Assembly: GCA_964480455.1 (NCBI GenBank)
Contig: CAYZQI010000045.1
Location: 1-30,198, forward strand
DNA: 30,198 nt
Direction: 5' to 3'
DNA from: JAABSX01 sp964480455
GTDB lineage: Bacteria > Bacteroidota > Bacteroidia > Cytophagales > Microscillaceae
Shown here: one piece after another, positions 1 through 7,289 of the stretch
How positions within the stretch are numbered: the first letter of the stretch is position 1
Layout of the letters: every line of letters begins with the position of its first letter
Notes under the pieces: model-generated
Told to the model about the DNA's origin: nothing
The model's input: the letters and a program-made list of their open reading frames with translations, nothing else
The model's database searches: none
Program-made: the position numbers and the translations under genes

Positions 1-2
1 AT

Positions 3-110
3 GGCTCTTATATCAAAATAGACTGATACCCAAAATTTAGCTTTTTTAGTTGCTAAGTTTGAATGAAAAACGGTATTCTAAACTTATCAGTCCGAAATCA
101 GGCAAGAGCC
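3..110. repeat. imperfect long inverted repeat at window edge
   Basis: Positions 3-28 and 85-110 are 26-nt arms facing each other. The outer 7 nt (GGCTCTT) and inner 8 nt (GACTGATA) of each arm pair perfectly, while the 11 nt between them do not. A smaller inverted repeat (34-42 with 52-60, 8 of 9 pairing) sits inside. It lies downstream of the leftward AraC-type gene but has no T-tract, so it is not a clear terminator. It may be the end of a mobile or palindromic element cut by the window edge. Confidence 0.45.
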
Positions 111-193
111 TAAATTAATATTCGTTGCAAATATTTAACTTTTTAGACTTCTGGGCGACCCAATTCATCTTTTGAGACGGCTCAATTCGTGTA

Positions 194-1312
194 TTAGGAC
201 TCTTTTAAATAAGAAGAAGGGCTTTTACCTTCCATTTTTTTGAAAACGCGATTGAAGGTTGATTTGGAGTTGAACCCGCTTTCATAAGCTATTCCTAATA
301 GGCTCAGTTGCTCAATTTTCTGGCTCTTGGCCAATTCCTTAAACCGCTCAATCCTGTATTGGTTTACGAAATCAATGAAAGAAATATTAAGTCCTTTGTT
401 GATGAGGTGAGAAGTCTCTCTCGGAGATAGCCCCACGTGTTGAGAAAATTCCTTTAGCGTAATATCTGGAATGAGGAAAAGTTCTTTTTCAATAAGAATG
501 CTTTGTATTCTTTCCACTTGGCTGGGGTCTATCGCTTCTTGGTTTTCTTGCGGGCTTTCCTTATCCTGCCTTTCAGCAGATAGGTTTGCTTTGGTTTGCG
601 ACAAATCTTTTTGCAGCATACTACCCATAGCTATCAAAAGTATGACGAAGCCAATGGTAATGGAAGAAAAAGGAGTGATAGGGTAAAAGTTCCAAGTAAA
701 CCTTGCGATGGTTTCAAGAAGCCAAAAAAATGAAAGCACAAAAAGTGCAACATGTAGCTGATTTAACCACCTAAGGGTAATTCGATGGATGTCTGAGAAT
801 GAATTTTTGATTTGCTGTTTGTAATGACTCATCTGGGTACGGCTAAGTATGAGGTAAATCAAAAGCAAAGACAAACTTAGTGCTAACTCAATATCATAGG
901 TATAAGGGCGATGCATCTCTAACCAAAACTCACGCCTGAAAGCATAACTCTTTGATTGCAGATAGCCATAAAAAAGAAATTGAAGTAATGCTGGTACGAA
1001 ATGAAAAAGTCTATGATAAGAAAAAGAAAGTTCCTTGTTAGTCAGTTGAAGGGTATAAAGGTAAATTAGTGGCCCGAACCCAAATGAAAAATAAATGGGA
1101 AGAAAATAAAGACTAGGCTGTTGCCCATAAATACCTGATATTCGGAAGAAAGCATCACATAACCACAGTGAAAGGAAAAAGGTTAACAACGAAAGAAGCC
1201 GATTAGCTTTGCGATTTTCTACTTTAAGAATTAACATAATGGAGGCAAACATCCCATTTGCAATCAGCATGAATACTACAACAGTTGGTATATTAAAGTA
1301 TATCGTCATCAT
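194..1312 (-). CDS. membrane-anchored AraC-family transcriptional regulator
   Basis: A 372-residue protein of a layout common in Bacteroidota: an N-terminal half of about seven hydrophobic segments (roughly residues 8-30, 38-56, 68-90, 103-118, 141-158, 185-204, 215-234), a charged linker near 235-265, and a C-terminal AraC-type double helix-turn-helix (about 270-370). The second helix-turn-helix is recognisable in GIAYESGFNSKSTFNRVFKK, followed by the family's KSPSSYLK ending. The likely role is DNA-binding transcription control tied to a signal at the inner membrane; ligand and targets cannot be told. Translation probably starts at one of the two adjacent ATG codons at the 5' end. No gene next to it is an obvious target; the nearest rightward genes are a small ORF and a PaaE-like reductase. 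Confidence 0.85.
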   Translation of the reverse strand: MMTIYFNIPTVVVFMLIANGMFASIMLILKVENRKANRLLSLLTFFLSLWLCDAFFRISGIYGQQPSLYFLPIYFSFGFGPLIYLYTLQLTNKELSFSYHRLFHFVPALLQFLFYGYLQSKSYAFRREFWLEMHRPYTYDIELALSLSLLLIYLILSRTQMSHYKQQIKNSFSDIHRITLRWLNQLHVALFVLSFFWLLETIARFTWNFYPITPFSSITIGFVILLIAMGSMLQKDLSQTKANLSAERQDKESPQENQEAIDPSQVERIQSILIEKELFLIPDITLKEFSQHVGLSPRETSHLINKGLNISFIDFVNQYRIERFKELAKSQKIEQLSLLGIAYESGFNSKSTFNRVFKKMEGKSPSSYLKES

Positions 1313-1704
1313 TTTAAATAATGCTTTTCAGATGTAGTACAACGGTTACTCATAACTATCTGTTATGAATTCAAAGTTTTCACTCAGGGTTAAATACTGC
1401 ACAAGCAATTCTGAGTAAGTTAGGATACTTTTACAACTACCTTAGGGAAATGTAAATAATAAGTTCGGTTATTTCTTCTGTTAAGTTGTTGACAGGTGGT
1501 AACACTTTGCTCGATAATACACTCTTAGGTGTACTTGAAAATTAAAATAACAGTACTTTTTGAGAGAGGTAATATTCCAACATTGGGAATAATAACTGAT
1601 TAGAGAAGATATAGAAATTTGATTTTCAGGCACTTACTACAATGGTATGATGTTAGTAAAACTATTTTCAAAAAACTATCAAATAATTCAATAATTTTAT
1701 ACCT
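1313..1704. other. 392-bp AT-rich intergenic region
   Basis: This separates the leftward regulator gene from the rightward small ORF, so it should hold both promoters. I could not place a convincing TAnnTTTG element on either strand. The only structure noted is a short dyad, TATTCC at 1573-1578 with GGAATA at 1586-1591, which could be an operator but is short enough to be chance. Confidence 0.3.
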
Positions 1705-1869
1705 ATGAAATCAACTTCTAACGCCCCCAAAAAAACAGAAGGCATACAGCAACAATTCACACGCCTTGAATCTCTTACGCAAAGTTTTGCACAAAAAATA
1801 GAGGAGATAAAAAAAGAGCAGGAGAGTTTCAAACAGCAAATGAAAAATCAAAACCTTTTTTGTGGATAA
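1705..1869 (+). CDS. small hypothetical protein, predicted coiled coil
   Basis: A 54-codon ORF starting at ATG 1705 and ending with TAA at 1867-1869. It encodes a charged, Gln/Lys/Glu-rich peptide: a basic Ser/Pro/Lys start, then residues 16-50 with hydrophobic residues at roughly heptad spacing (Phe18, Leu21, Leu24, Phe28, Ile32, Ile35, Phe42), as in a short coiled coil. No signal peptide or membrane segment is seen. It ends 93 bp before the PaaE-like reductase and may share its transcript. No family is recognised; coding status rests on composition and a plausible start only. Confidence 0.4.
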   Translation: MKSTSNAPKKTEGIQQQFTRLESLTQSFAQKIEEIKKEQESFKQQMKNQNLFCG

Positions 1870-1962
1870 AACCTAATTTGAAACCAGAACCATCTTTTTT
1901 AGTTGTAAGGGTAATTTATAACTCATAAACAAAACCAAAAACCCCTAATTAGAACTAAAAAG

Positions 1963-3045
1963 ATGAGTATTACACATTATCAATTAAAAGTAAGAAAGCT
2001 AATTCCTGAAACCGAGCAAGCTGTAGTCATAGAGTTTGAGCACCCAAAAGACAATAAGCTATCCTATCAATCAGGTCAGTTTCTTACTTTAATTCTCAAC
2101 ATAGAAGGCAGCTCAGAACGTAGAGCCTATTCACTTTGCTCTTCACCATGCGTTGATGATTATCCTGCCATTACTGTCAAAAGAGTAAGCGGCGGAAAGG
2201 TATCCAATCATCTCAATACACACCTCAAAGAAGGAGATACCATTGAGGTAGTAGAAGCTCAAGGAATGTTTACCGCAGCCTATGATGCAAATGCACAGCG
2301 TCATCGCATACTGCTTGGGGGAGGTAGTGGTATCACACCGCTGATGTCTATTCTTAAAACTACCCTCGCCCAAGAACCCAACTCAAAAGTTTCTCTCATT
2401 TATGCCAATCAAGATAGCAACTCAATCATATTCAAGCAAAAAATTGAAGATCTGCAAGCCAAATATGGCAAAAGACTGAATGTAGTACATATCTTAGAAA
2501 AAACTCCACTGTTTTGGAACAAAGGCTACAAAGGACGCATTGATACCAAGATGCTAAAAAAAATACTAGCAGGGCTGCCAAATTTTGATGCTGCACAAAC
2601 CGAGTACTATATGTGCGGGCCAGACGGAATGATGCAACAAATTGAAAAATCTTTTCAAGAACTAGGCTTGCCCTTAGATAAGCTACGCAAAGAAAGCTTT
2701 GGCGTTAGCCCACAAGAAGCAGCCGAAAAAAGGGCTGCTGTGCTCGCAGCAATGCCTACCGACCAACTCCGTACCTATAGTGTAAAAGTGATTTATGGTG
2801 GTGATGAATATACTTTTGATGTACCCCCCGACCAAACTATTTTGCAGACTGCCTTAAAGCAAGACATTGATTTACCCTTCTCTTGCCAAAGTGGTATGTG
2901 TACAGCGTGTATGGGGCGGTGTACCTCTGGCAAGGTAGTTTTAGACGAGGAAGATGCCCTTACACCCAAAGAACTCGAGCAGGGTTATGTGCTCACTTGT
3001 GTAGGGCACCCCGTCTCAGAAGATGTAGTGATAGAGATTGATTAA
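1963..3045 (+). CDS. PaaE-like NAD(P)H oxidoreductase with FAD and 2Fe-2S domains
   Basis: A 360-residue electron-transfer reductase with three domains: an FAD-binding barrel (about 1-105, flavin motif RAYSLCSSP at 54-62), a NAD(P)H-binding domain (about 110-265, GGGSGITP at 119-126) and a C-terminal plant-type ferredoxin domain (272-360). Its 2Fe-2S cysteines are at 308, 313, 316 and 346, with an extra Cys320. This order and length match the phenylacetyl-CoA epoxidase reductase subunit PaaE and related oxygenase reductases, which pass electrons from NADPH through FAD and 2Fe-2S to a di-iron oxygenase. No paaABCD genes lie in the window, so the partner is unknown and it may serve a desaturase or hydroxylase instead. 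A hairpin terminator follows at once. Confidence 0.85.
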   Translation: MSITHYQLKVRKLIPETEQAVVIEFEHPKDNKLSYQSGQFLTLILNIEGSSERRAYSLCSSPCVDDYPAITVKRVSGGKVSNHLNTHLKEGDTIEVVEAQGMFTAAYDANAQRHRILLGGGSGITPLMSILKTTLAQEPNSKVSLIYANQDSNSIIFKQKIEDLQAKYGKRLNVVHILEKTPLFWNKGYKGRIDTKMLKKILAGLPNFDAAQTEYYMCGPDGMMQQIEKSFQELGLPLDKLRKESFGVSPQEAAEKRAAVLAAMPTDQLRTYSVKVIYGGDEYTFDVPPDQTILQTALKQDIDLPFSCQSGMCTACMGRCTSGKVVLDEEDALTPKELEQGYVLTCVGHPVSEDVVIEID

Positions 3046-3052
3046 TTTTTAC

Positions 3053-3083
3053 AAGGCGAAATCTGCATTTCGCCTTACTTTTG
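3053..3083 (+). terminator. intrinsic terminator after the PaaE-like gene
   Basis: A 10-bp perfect stem, AAGGCGAAAT (3053-3062) with ATTTCGCCTT (3067-3076), a 4-nt loop and a T-rich tail (ACTTTTG). It begins 8 bp after the stop codon of the reductase gene. Confidence 0.7.
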
Positions 3084-3268
3084 TACCTTTTTATAGAATA
3101 AACAAAAACTTTCTTCAACCAAACTTGTTACATATCGTTTTTTGTTTATATATTGCAGAAGATATAAAAATATCTAGTTGTAGTATAACATTTTTAATTC
3201 ATTCAAAAAACAATTTAGTACATCATTGCTGTATTCAAATTGTCCTTAATCTCTAAAATTATTGTCTC

Positions 3269-3448
3269 ATGAAATTATCACCTGTTAAAAGAAAGTTTGA
3301 TTTGATAGATGAAATTGCTCAAATTGAAAATACCAAGAGTAAAAACCCGCATCAAACTGCCAATACACCCACACCCAAATCTGACACACAACGCGCTTGG
3401 TTTGATGCCCTTAATGATAGCCAAGATGATGCTACGCCCAATGAGTAA
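3269..3448 (+). CDS. small hypothetical protein
   Basis: A 59-codon ORF, ATG 3269 to TAA 3446-3448. The product is hydrophilic: a basic start (KLSPVKRKF), a short acidic helix-like stretch (DLIDEIAQIEN), a Thr/Pro/Lys-rich middle and an acidic tail with QRAWFDALND. There is no signal peptide or membrane segment. Codon use resembles neighbouring genes and the frame is clean in an otherwise stop-rich region. It stands alone between the reductase terminator and a MITE-like repeat. No family is recognised; it could be an unannotated lineage-specific small protein or a chance ORF. Confidence 0.4.
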   Translation: MKLSPVKRKFDLIDEIAQIENTKSKNPHQTANTPTPKSDTQRAWFDALNDSQDDATPNE

Positions 3449-3949
3449 GCTAAATAATGACTAGGGCATAGCTTAGGAATGGTTAGTGGTTAATTGTCAA
3501 CTATTAGTTTAATAAAATATCTGATTATCAATAGCTTACATATATAAAAGATTAACTTATTTAAACACTTTCCTCAGTTAGGCTTTCTGAATAATAAGCT
3601 AACAAAAACTATCAAATATACAAGCAATACATTGTCTTTGCTATGAACTATATAAAAGCAAAAAGTTGGTTCTCTGACAATTTTTGTGGAGCAAACATTG
3701 TAAAATAAACTTTAGTTTGTTTGAGCGTCTAGGGCCACAGGCTAAAGCCCACAGCTACATATTTTCACAAAAATTGTCAGATAAGCACTTGTACAAAGCT
3801 TGTAGAGAAAAAATAGGCTACTAGAAGCCATTCGTTTTATTTAAAAAACTCATACAAGTACTTTATTCATTTCAAAAAAAATAGTATATTGCTCACAAAA
3901 TCATTTTAACACCAAGCCCATACCAGGGCTTGAAAATATCTGTTGAGCA
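3449..3949. other. 501-bp intergenic region with a repeat element and structured leader
   Basis: The stretch between the small ORF and the OmpA-family gene. It holds a 109-bp MITE-like repeat (3673-3781) and a leader structure just before the OmpA-family start (3889-3950), both listed separately. The remaining AT-rich sequence shows no ORF or RNA gene that I can support. Confidence 0.5.
3673..3781 (-). repeat. MITE-like repeat, copy C (109 bp)
   Basis: Bounded by perfect 16-bp terminal inverted repeats, TCTGACAATTTTTGTG at 3673-3688 and its complement at 3766-3781. Read on the minus strand it aligns with the copies at 13448-13566 and 27317-27542: terminus, then TGTGAAAATATGTAGC, a small GGGCTTTAGCC hairpin, a divergent stretch, then the other terminus followed by AGAGAACCAA. 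No coding capacity, so it would be non-autonomous. Confidence 0.7.
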
Positions 3950-3950
3950 A
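3889..3950 (+). promoter_or_regulatory. nested hairpin in the leader of the OmpA-family gene
   Basis: An outer pair, TTGCTCA (3889-3895) with TGAGCAA (3944-3950), takes in the A of the ATG start codon. An inner pair, CAAGCCC (3913-3919) with GGGCTTG (3926-3932), closes a 6-nt loop. Folded, this would partly hide the translation start; a role in control is inference. Confidence 0.4.
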
Positions 3951-6073
3951 TGAAAAAAACAATTTACAATGTAGTGCTATTGATGAACCTTCTTATGTCT
4001 TTTCAAATAGTAGCACAAGACCTCCCTATCCTATTTGAAGAGGATTTTGATAACAATGAGAAAAAATGGCTTACTGAATATGATGGAGTAACTATAAACC
4101 TACAAGATGGAAAATATACACTCCAACGCAACAATGACAACAGTAGTTGGAATGCCTTTTACCAAAATATCTTCCTAGAAACTGCCGCCGATTTTGTGAT
4201 AGAGACACACTTTCAATACCTGGGGGGCAATACTCAAAGAGAAATAGGGCTTTACTGGGGTGCACACGATAAAGAAAATAATAATTTATTCTACATCAAC
4301 CCTAGCGGAAAGTTTAAAATTACTCAAACCAATGGAGGTAAGAGTAAAACTCTGTGCGACTGGACTTCACACCCAAGCTTAGTAAATTTTGCAAAAAATA
4401 AGTCGGGTGTAAAACTCAAAGTGCAACATGATGCAAAACAAGCACAAACTAACTTTTTTATAGATGATAAAAAGGTGTTTACCAGCGTAGAAGCAAAACC
4501 ACTGGGCTATTTTTTTGGATTTAGACTCTTTGGCAATATTAAAGTATCTATTGACTATCTCAAAGTTTATCAAAAGCAAAAAGAGGCAAAATTTGTAGGT
4601 AGTTCCTCTCAACAACTCAAAAAAGAAAACTTAGGCGAAAATATCAACTCTAACGCACCCGAATTGGCACCCATTATTGCCGCCGACGGGCTTTCACTCT
4701 ACTACACAAGAGGAAGCCACCCCGAAAACGTGGCCCCTACCGACCGACAAGATATATGGGTAGCTGAAAAAGCTGCTGATGGAACTTGGCAAAAATCTAA
4801 AAATTTAGGGAATCCCATCAATAACAGCGGCAATAACTTCTTGATTTCAGTATCGCCTGATAACAATACGCTCTTGGTAGGCAATACCTATAAGGCAGAC
4901 GGAAGCCCCGATAAATCTGGCGTTTCTATCACAAAACGAACAAGACAAGGCTGGACAATTCCGCAAACCGTACAGATTGAAGACTTCTACAACTACAACA
5001 GGTACTCCGAGTATTGCCTTGCCCCCAATGGCAAAGTGCTTTTGCTTTGTATTCAGCGTACGGATACCTATGGACAAAAAGATGTCTATGTAAGTTTTAA
5101 AAATGAAGATGATACCTGGACCGCCCCCAAAAATATTGGTACACCTGTCAATACCATTGGTAATGAAATAGGGCCTTTCTTGGCTGCAGATGGGATTACC
5201 ATGTATTACTCCAGCAATGGTTTCAAAGGCTTGGGCAACAATGACATCTACATCACGCGCAGGCTAGATGACACTTGGCTCAACTGGAGCGAACCCCAGA
5301 ACCTAGGCAAGGGCATCAATACCCCTAATTGGGACGCTTACTACGTAGTTCCTGCCAACGGCGAGTATGCTTATATGTCATCTAATGGAGACAATAATGC
5401 CAAATCAGATATTTTTAGAATTAACTTGCCCGAATCTGCACGCCCAAAACCTGCAGTATTAATCTCAGGCAGGGTACTCAATGCCAAAACCAAAGAACCC
5501 CTAGCAGGGCAAATTATCTATGAGTCGCTACTCAGCGGCCAAGAGCTTGGTATTGCCAATGCAAACCCTAGCAATGGTGCGTTTAAGCTGGTGCTTCCCG
5601 TAGGAGATAGCTATGGCTTCTTGGCACAAGCCAAAGGATTTTATGCCGTAAGTGAAAATATTGATTGCCAAAAGATTACTGAATATACCGAAATCAAAAA
5701 AGACCTCTACCTAGTGCCTATTGAAAAAGATGAGATTATTCGATTGAACAATCTATTCTTTGACTTCGCCAAATTTAGTCTCCGCGCAGAGTCTTATCCC
5801 GAGTTAAAAAGATTGATTGATTTCTTGAACAGTAACCCCACTATGCGTATAGAAATAGGCGGGCATACAGATAGCGTAGGTTCTGATGAAAATAATCTTT
5901 TGCTAAGTCAGAACAGAGCAAATTCAGTACTAGATTATCTCATTCAGAAAGGGATTTCTGCACAGCGACTTACCTCCAAAGGATATGGCGAGACAAAACC
6001 TATTGCTGATAACCAAACCGATGAAGGTAGGCAACGCAATAGAAGGGTAGAAGTCAAAATCTTAGAAAAGTAG
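3950..6073 (+). CDS. OmpA-family outer-membrane protein with PD40 propeller repeats
   Basis: A 707-residue secreted protein. Residues 1-22 are a signal peptide ending ...QIVAQ. Residues about 25-210 resemble the concanavalin-like sandwich seen in DUF1080/laminin-G-type proteins. Residues about 225-500 hold PD40/WD40-like propeller repeats, for example AADGLSLYYTR and AADGITMYYSSNG. Residues about 508-590 look like a carboxypeptidase-regulatory-type beta sandwich. Residues 599-707 are an OmpA C-terminal domain with the peptidoglycan-binding pair Asp641 (HTDS) and Arg656 (NRA). The likely role is linking an outer-membrane or periplasmic complex to peptidoglycan; related Bacteroidota proteins accompany gliding and type IX secretion genes, but none is present here. 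It is a single-gene unit with a clear terminator after it. Confidence 0.85.
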   Translation: MKKTIYNVVLLMNLLMSFQIVAQDLPILFEEDFDNNEKKWLTEYDGVTINLQDGKYTLQRNNDNSSWNAFYQNIFLETAADFVIETHFQYLGGNTQREIGLYWGAHDKENNNLFYINPSGKFKITQTNGGKSKTLCDWTSHPSLVNFAKNKSGVKLKVQHDAKQAQTNFFIDDKKVFTSVEAKPLGYFFGFRLFGNIKVSIDYLKVYQKQKEAKFVGSSSQQLKKENLGENINSNAPELAPIIAADGLSLYYTRGSHPENVAPTDRQDIWVAEKAADGTWQKSKNLGNPINNSGNNFLISVSPDNNTLLVGNTYKADGSPDKSGVSITKRTRQGWTIPQTVQIEDFYNYNRYSEYCLAPNGKVLLLCIQRTDTYGQKDVYVSFKNEDDTWTAPKNIGTPVNTIGNEIGPFLAADGITMYYSSNGFKGLGNNDIYITRRLDDTWLNWSEPQNLGKGINTPNWDAYYVVPANGEYAYMSSNGDNNAKSDIFRINLPESARPKPAVLISGRVLNAKTKEPLAGQIIYESLLSGQELGIANANPSNGAFKLVLPVGDSYGFLAQAKGFYAVSENIDCQKITEYTEIKKDLYLVPIEKDEIIRLNNLFFDFAKFSLRAESYPELKRLIDFLNSNPTMRIEIGGHTDSVGSDENNLLLSQNRANSVLDYLIQKGISAQRLTSKGYGETKPIADNQTDEGRQRNRRVEVKILEK

Positions 6074-6097
6074 GGAATACAATTTTAATTTGCTCAA

Positions 6098-6136
6098 CTG
6101 CTGCAAGATTCAAGGCTTGCAGCAGCTTATTTTTTC
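6098..6136 (+). terminator. intrinsic terminator after the OmpA-family gene
   Basis: A 10-bp perfect stem, CTGCTGCAAG (6098-6107) with CTTGCAGCAG (6116-6125), an 8-nt loop and the T-rich tail CTTATTTTTTC. Confidence 0.8.
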
Positions 6137-6257
6137 TTCTCAATCTTTGTACAAATCTGTACTACCACAATACGCTCATTCCTTATACCTAAAACTATTT
6201 CACCCACAAAGGGAAGGTAGCTCCTTTTTTACATTTCAATAAAATGCTAAGATTAGT

Positions 6258-6265
6258 TATCTTTA
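6258..6265 (+). promoter_or_regulatory. candidate -7 element for the DUF849 gene
   Basis: TATCTTTA matches TAnnTTTG at 7 of 8 positions, 29 bp before the ATG. It lies in a 15-mer (6257-6271) that recurs exactly at 9099-9113, upstream of another gene. No TTG -33 element at the usual spacing. Confidence 0.35.
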
Positions 6266-6293
6266 CCTAAATTATGAATTAAACTATAAAAAA

Positions 6294-7157
6294 ATGAAAC
6301 AAACAAAGATTATCCTTTCTTGCGCCCTCACAGGGGCAGCCACTACCCGACAGCAATGCCCCTTTATACCTTACACACCCAAAGAACTGGGCGAAGAAGC
6401 AAAACGTGCCCAAGATGCAGGGGCAAGCATTGTGCATATACACGCCCGCGAAAATGATGGCAGACCTAGCTGGAGGCTAGAAGTATTTGAGGAAATTCAT
6501 GCCGAAGTACGCAGACACTGCCCCAATATCATCATCAATTACTCTACGGGGGCAGTAGGTATATCAAGAGAAGAACGCATCAAACACATTACGGCACTTA
6601 AACCTGACATGGCTGCCTTCAATATGGGCAGTATGAATTATGCCATCTATTCTCAAAAAGCAAAGCAATTTTATTTTAATGCTGTCTTTGCCAATCCCTT
6701 TGATGATATGCAATTTTTTGTAGAAAAAATGAACGAAGCTGGTACTATCCCCGAGATGGAGTGCTTCGACACAGGGCATATCCGCAATGCTGAGCCACTC
6801 AAAGACATGGGATTAATTCCTGAAAATGCAGTTTATAGCCTTGTAATGGGTGTTTTGGGCGGAATCCCAGCTACTACCGAAAACCTCATGCACCAAATCC
6901 AGCAAGTACCAGTGGGCAAACATTGGCAAGTAATAGGCATTAGCCGAAAACAGTGGCAGTTGGCAGCCGTAGCCATTACTATGGGAGGTAGTTTTAGAGT
7001 AGGGTTAGAAGATAATTTTTACCTCCCTAATAGCGATATGGCAAAATCAAATGGCGAATGTGTAGAGGCAGGTGTACAACTTGCTAATATGCTTGGCGCA
7101 AAAATAGCCAGCATAGAAGAAACAAGGCAAATGCTTAAAATTCCTCAGCGTACCTGA
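6294..7157 (+). CDS. beta-keto acid cleavage enzyme (BKACE, DUF849 family)
   Basis: A 287-residue TIM-barrel enzyme, usual family length. BKACE enzymes, first known from 3-keto-5-aminohexanoate cleavage enzyme (Kce) of lysine fermentation, condense a beta-keto acid with acetyl-CoA to give acetoacetate and a new CoA ester. Visible marks are the N-terminal ALTGAATT segment, the metal-binding HIHAR motif (His48, His50) and Glu239 in GLED, corresponding to the Zn ligands known for Kce. The family covers many substrates, including dehydrocarnitine and beta-keto adipate-like acids. None of the lysine-fermentation partners (kamA, kamDE, kdd, kal) is nearby, so the substrate is open and Kce should not be assumed. 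It reads rightward alone; a DnaA-box cluster begins 15 bp after the stop. Confidence 0.85.
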   Translation: MKQTKIILSCALTGAATTRQQCPFIPYTPKELGEEAKRAQDAGASIVHIHARENDGRPSWRLEVFEEIHAEVRRHCPNIIINYSTGAVGISREERIKHITALKPDMAAFNMGSMNYAIYSQKAKQFYFNAVFANPFDDMQFFVEKMNEAGTIPEMECFDTGHIRNAEPLKDMGLIPENAVYSLVMGVLGGIPATTENLMHQIQQVPVGKHWQVIGISRKQWQLAAVAITMGGSFRVGLEDNFYLPNSDMAKSNGECVEAGVQLANMLGAKIASIEETRQMLKIPQRT

Positions 7158-7171
7158 GATTTGAGCGGAAG

Positions 7172-7225
7172 CTATCCACCGCTATCCACAACTTATCCAC
7201 AGCAGTATTCCACAAAAGTGGATAA
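7172..7225. other. DnaA-box cluster, candidate replication origin
   Basis: Five 9-mers close to the DnaA box TTATCCACA lie within 54 bp: CTATCCACC (7172-7180, two mismatches), CTATCCACA (7182-7190, one), TTATCCACA (7193-7201, exact), TATTCCACA (7206-7214, two) and, on the minus strand, TTATCCACT (7217-7225, one). The site is intergenic, between the DUF849 gene and a convergent dehydrogenase gene. No long AT-rich unwinding stretch is obvious beside it, and dnaA is not in the window, so function as oriC is unproven. It could also be a DnaA-titration or regulatory site. Confidence 0.5.
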
Positions 7226-7289
7226 GTTATGAAATTAACAGAAGTAGTTGCTCAACACAGTTACTTCTCTCAACAGTGGTTAAATATTC

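Noticed and set aside
3038..3256. 72-codon plus-strand ORF after the PaaE-like gene
   Set aside because: It overlaps the stop of the reductase and runs through its terminator hairpin; composition looks non-coding.
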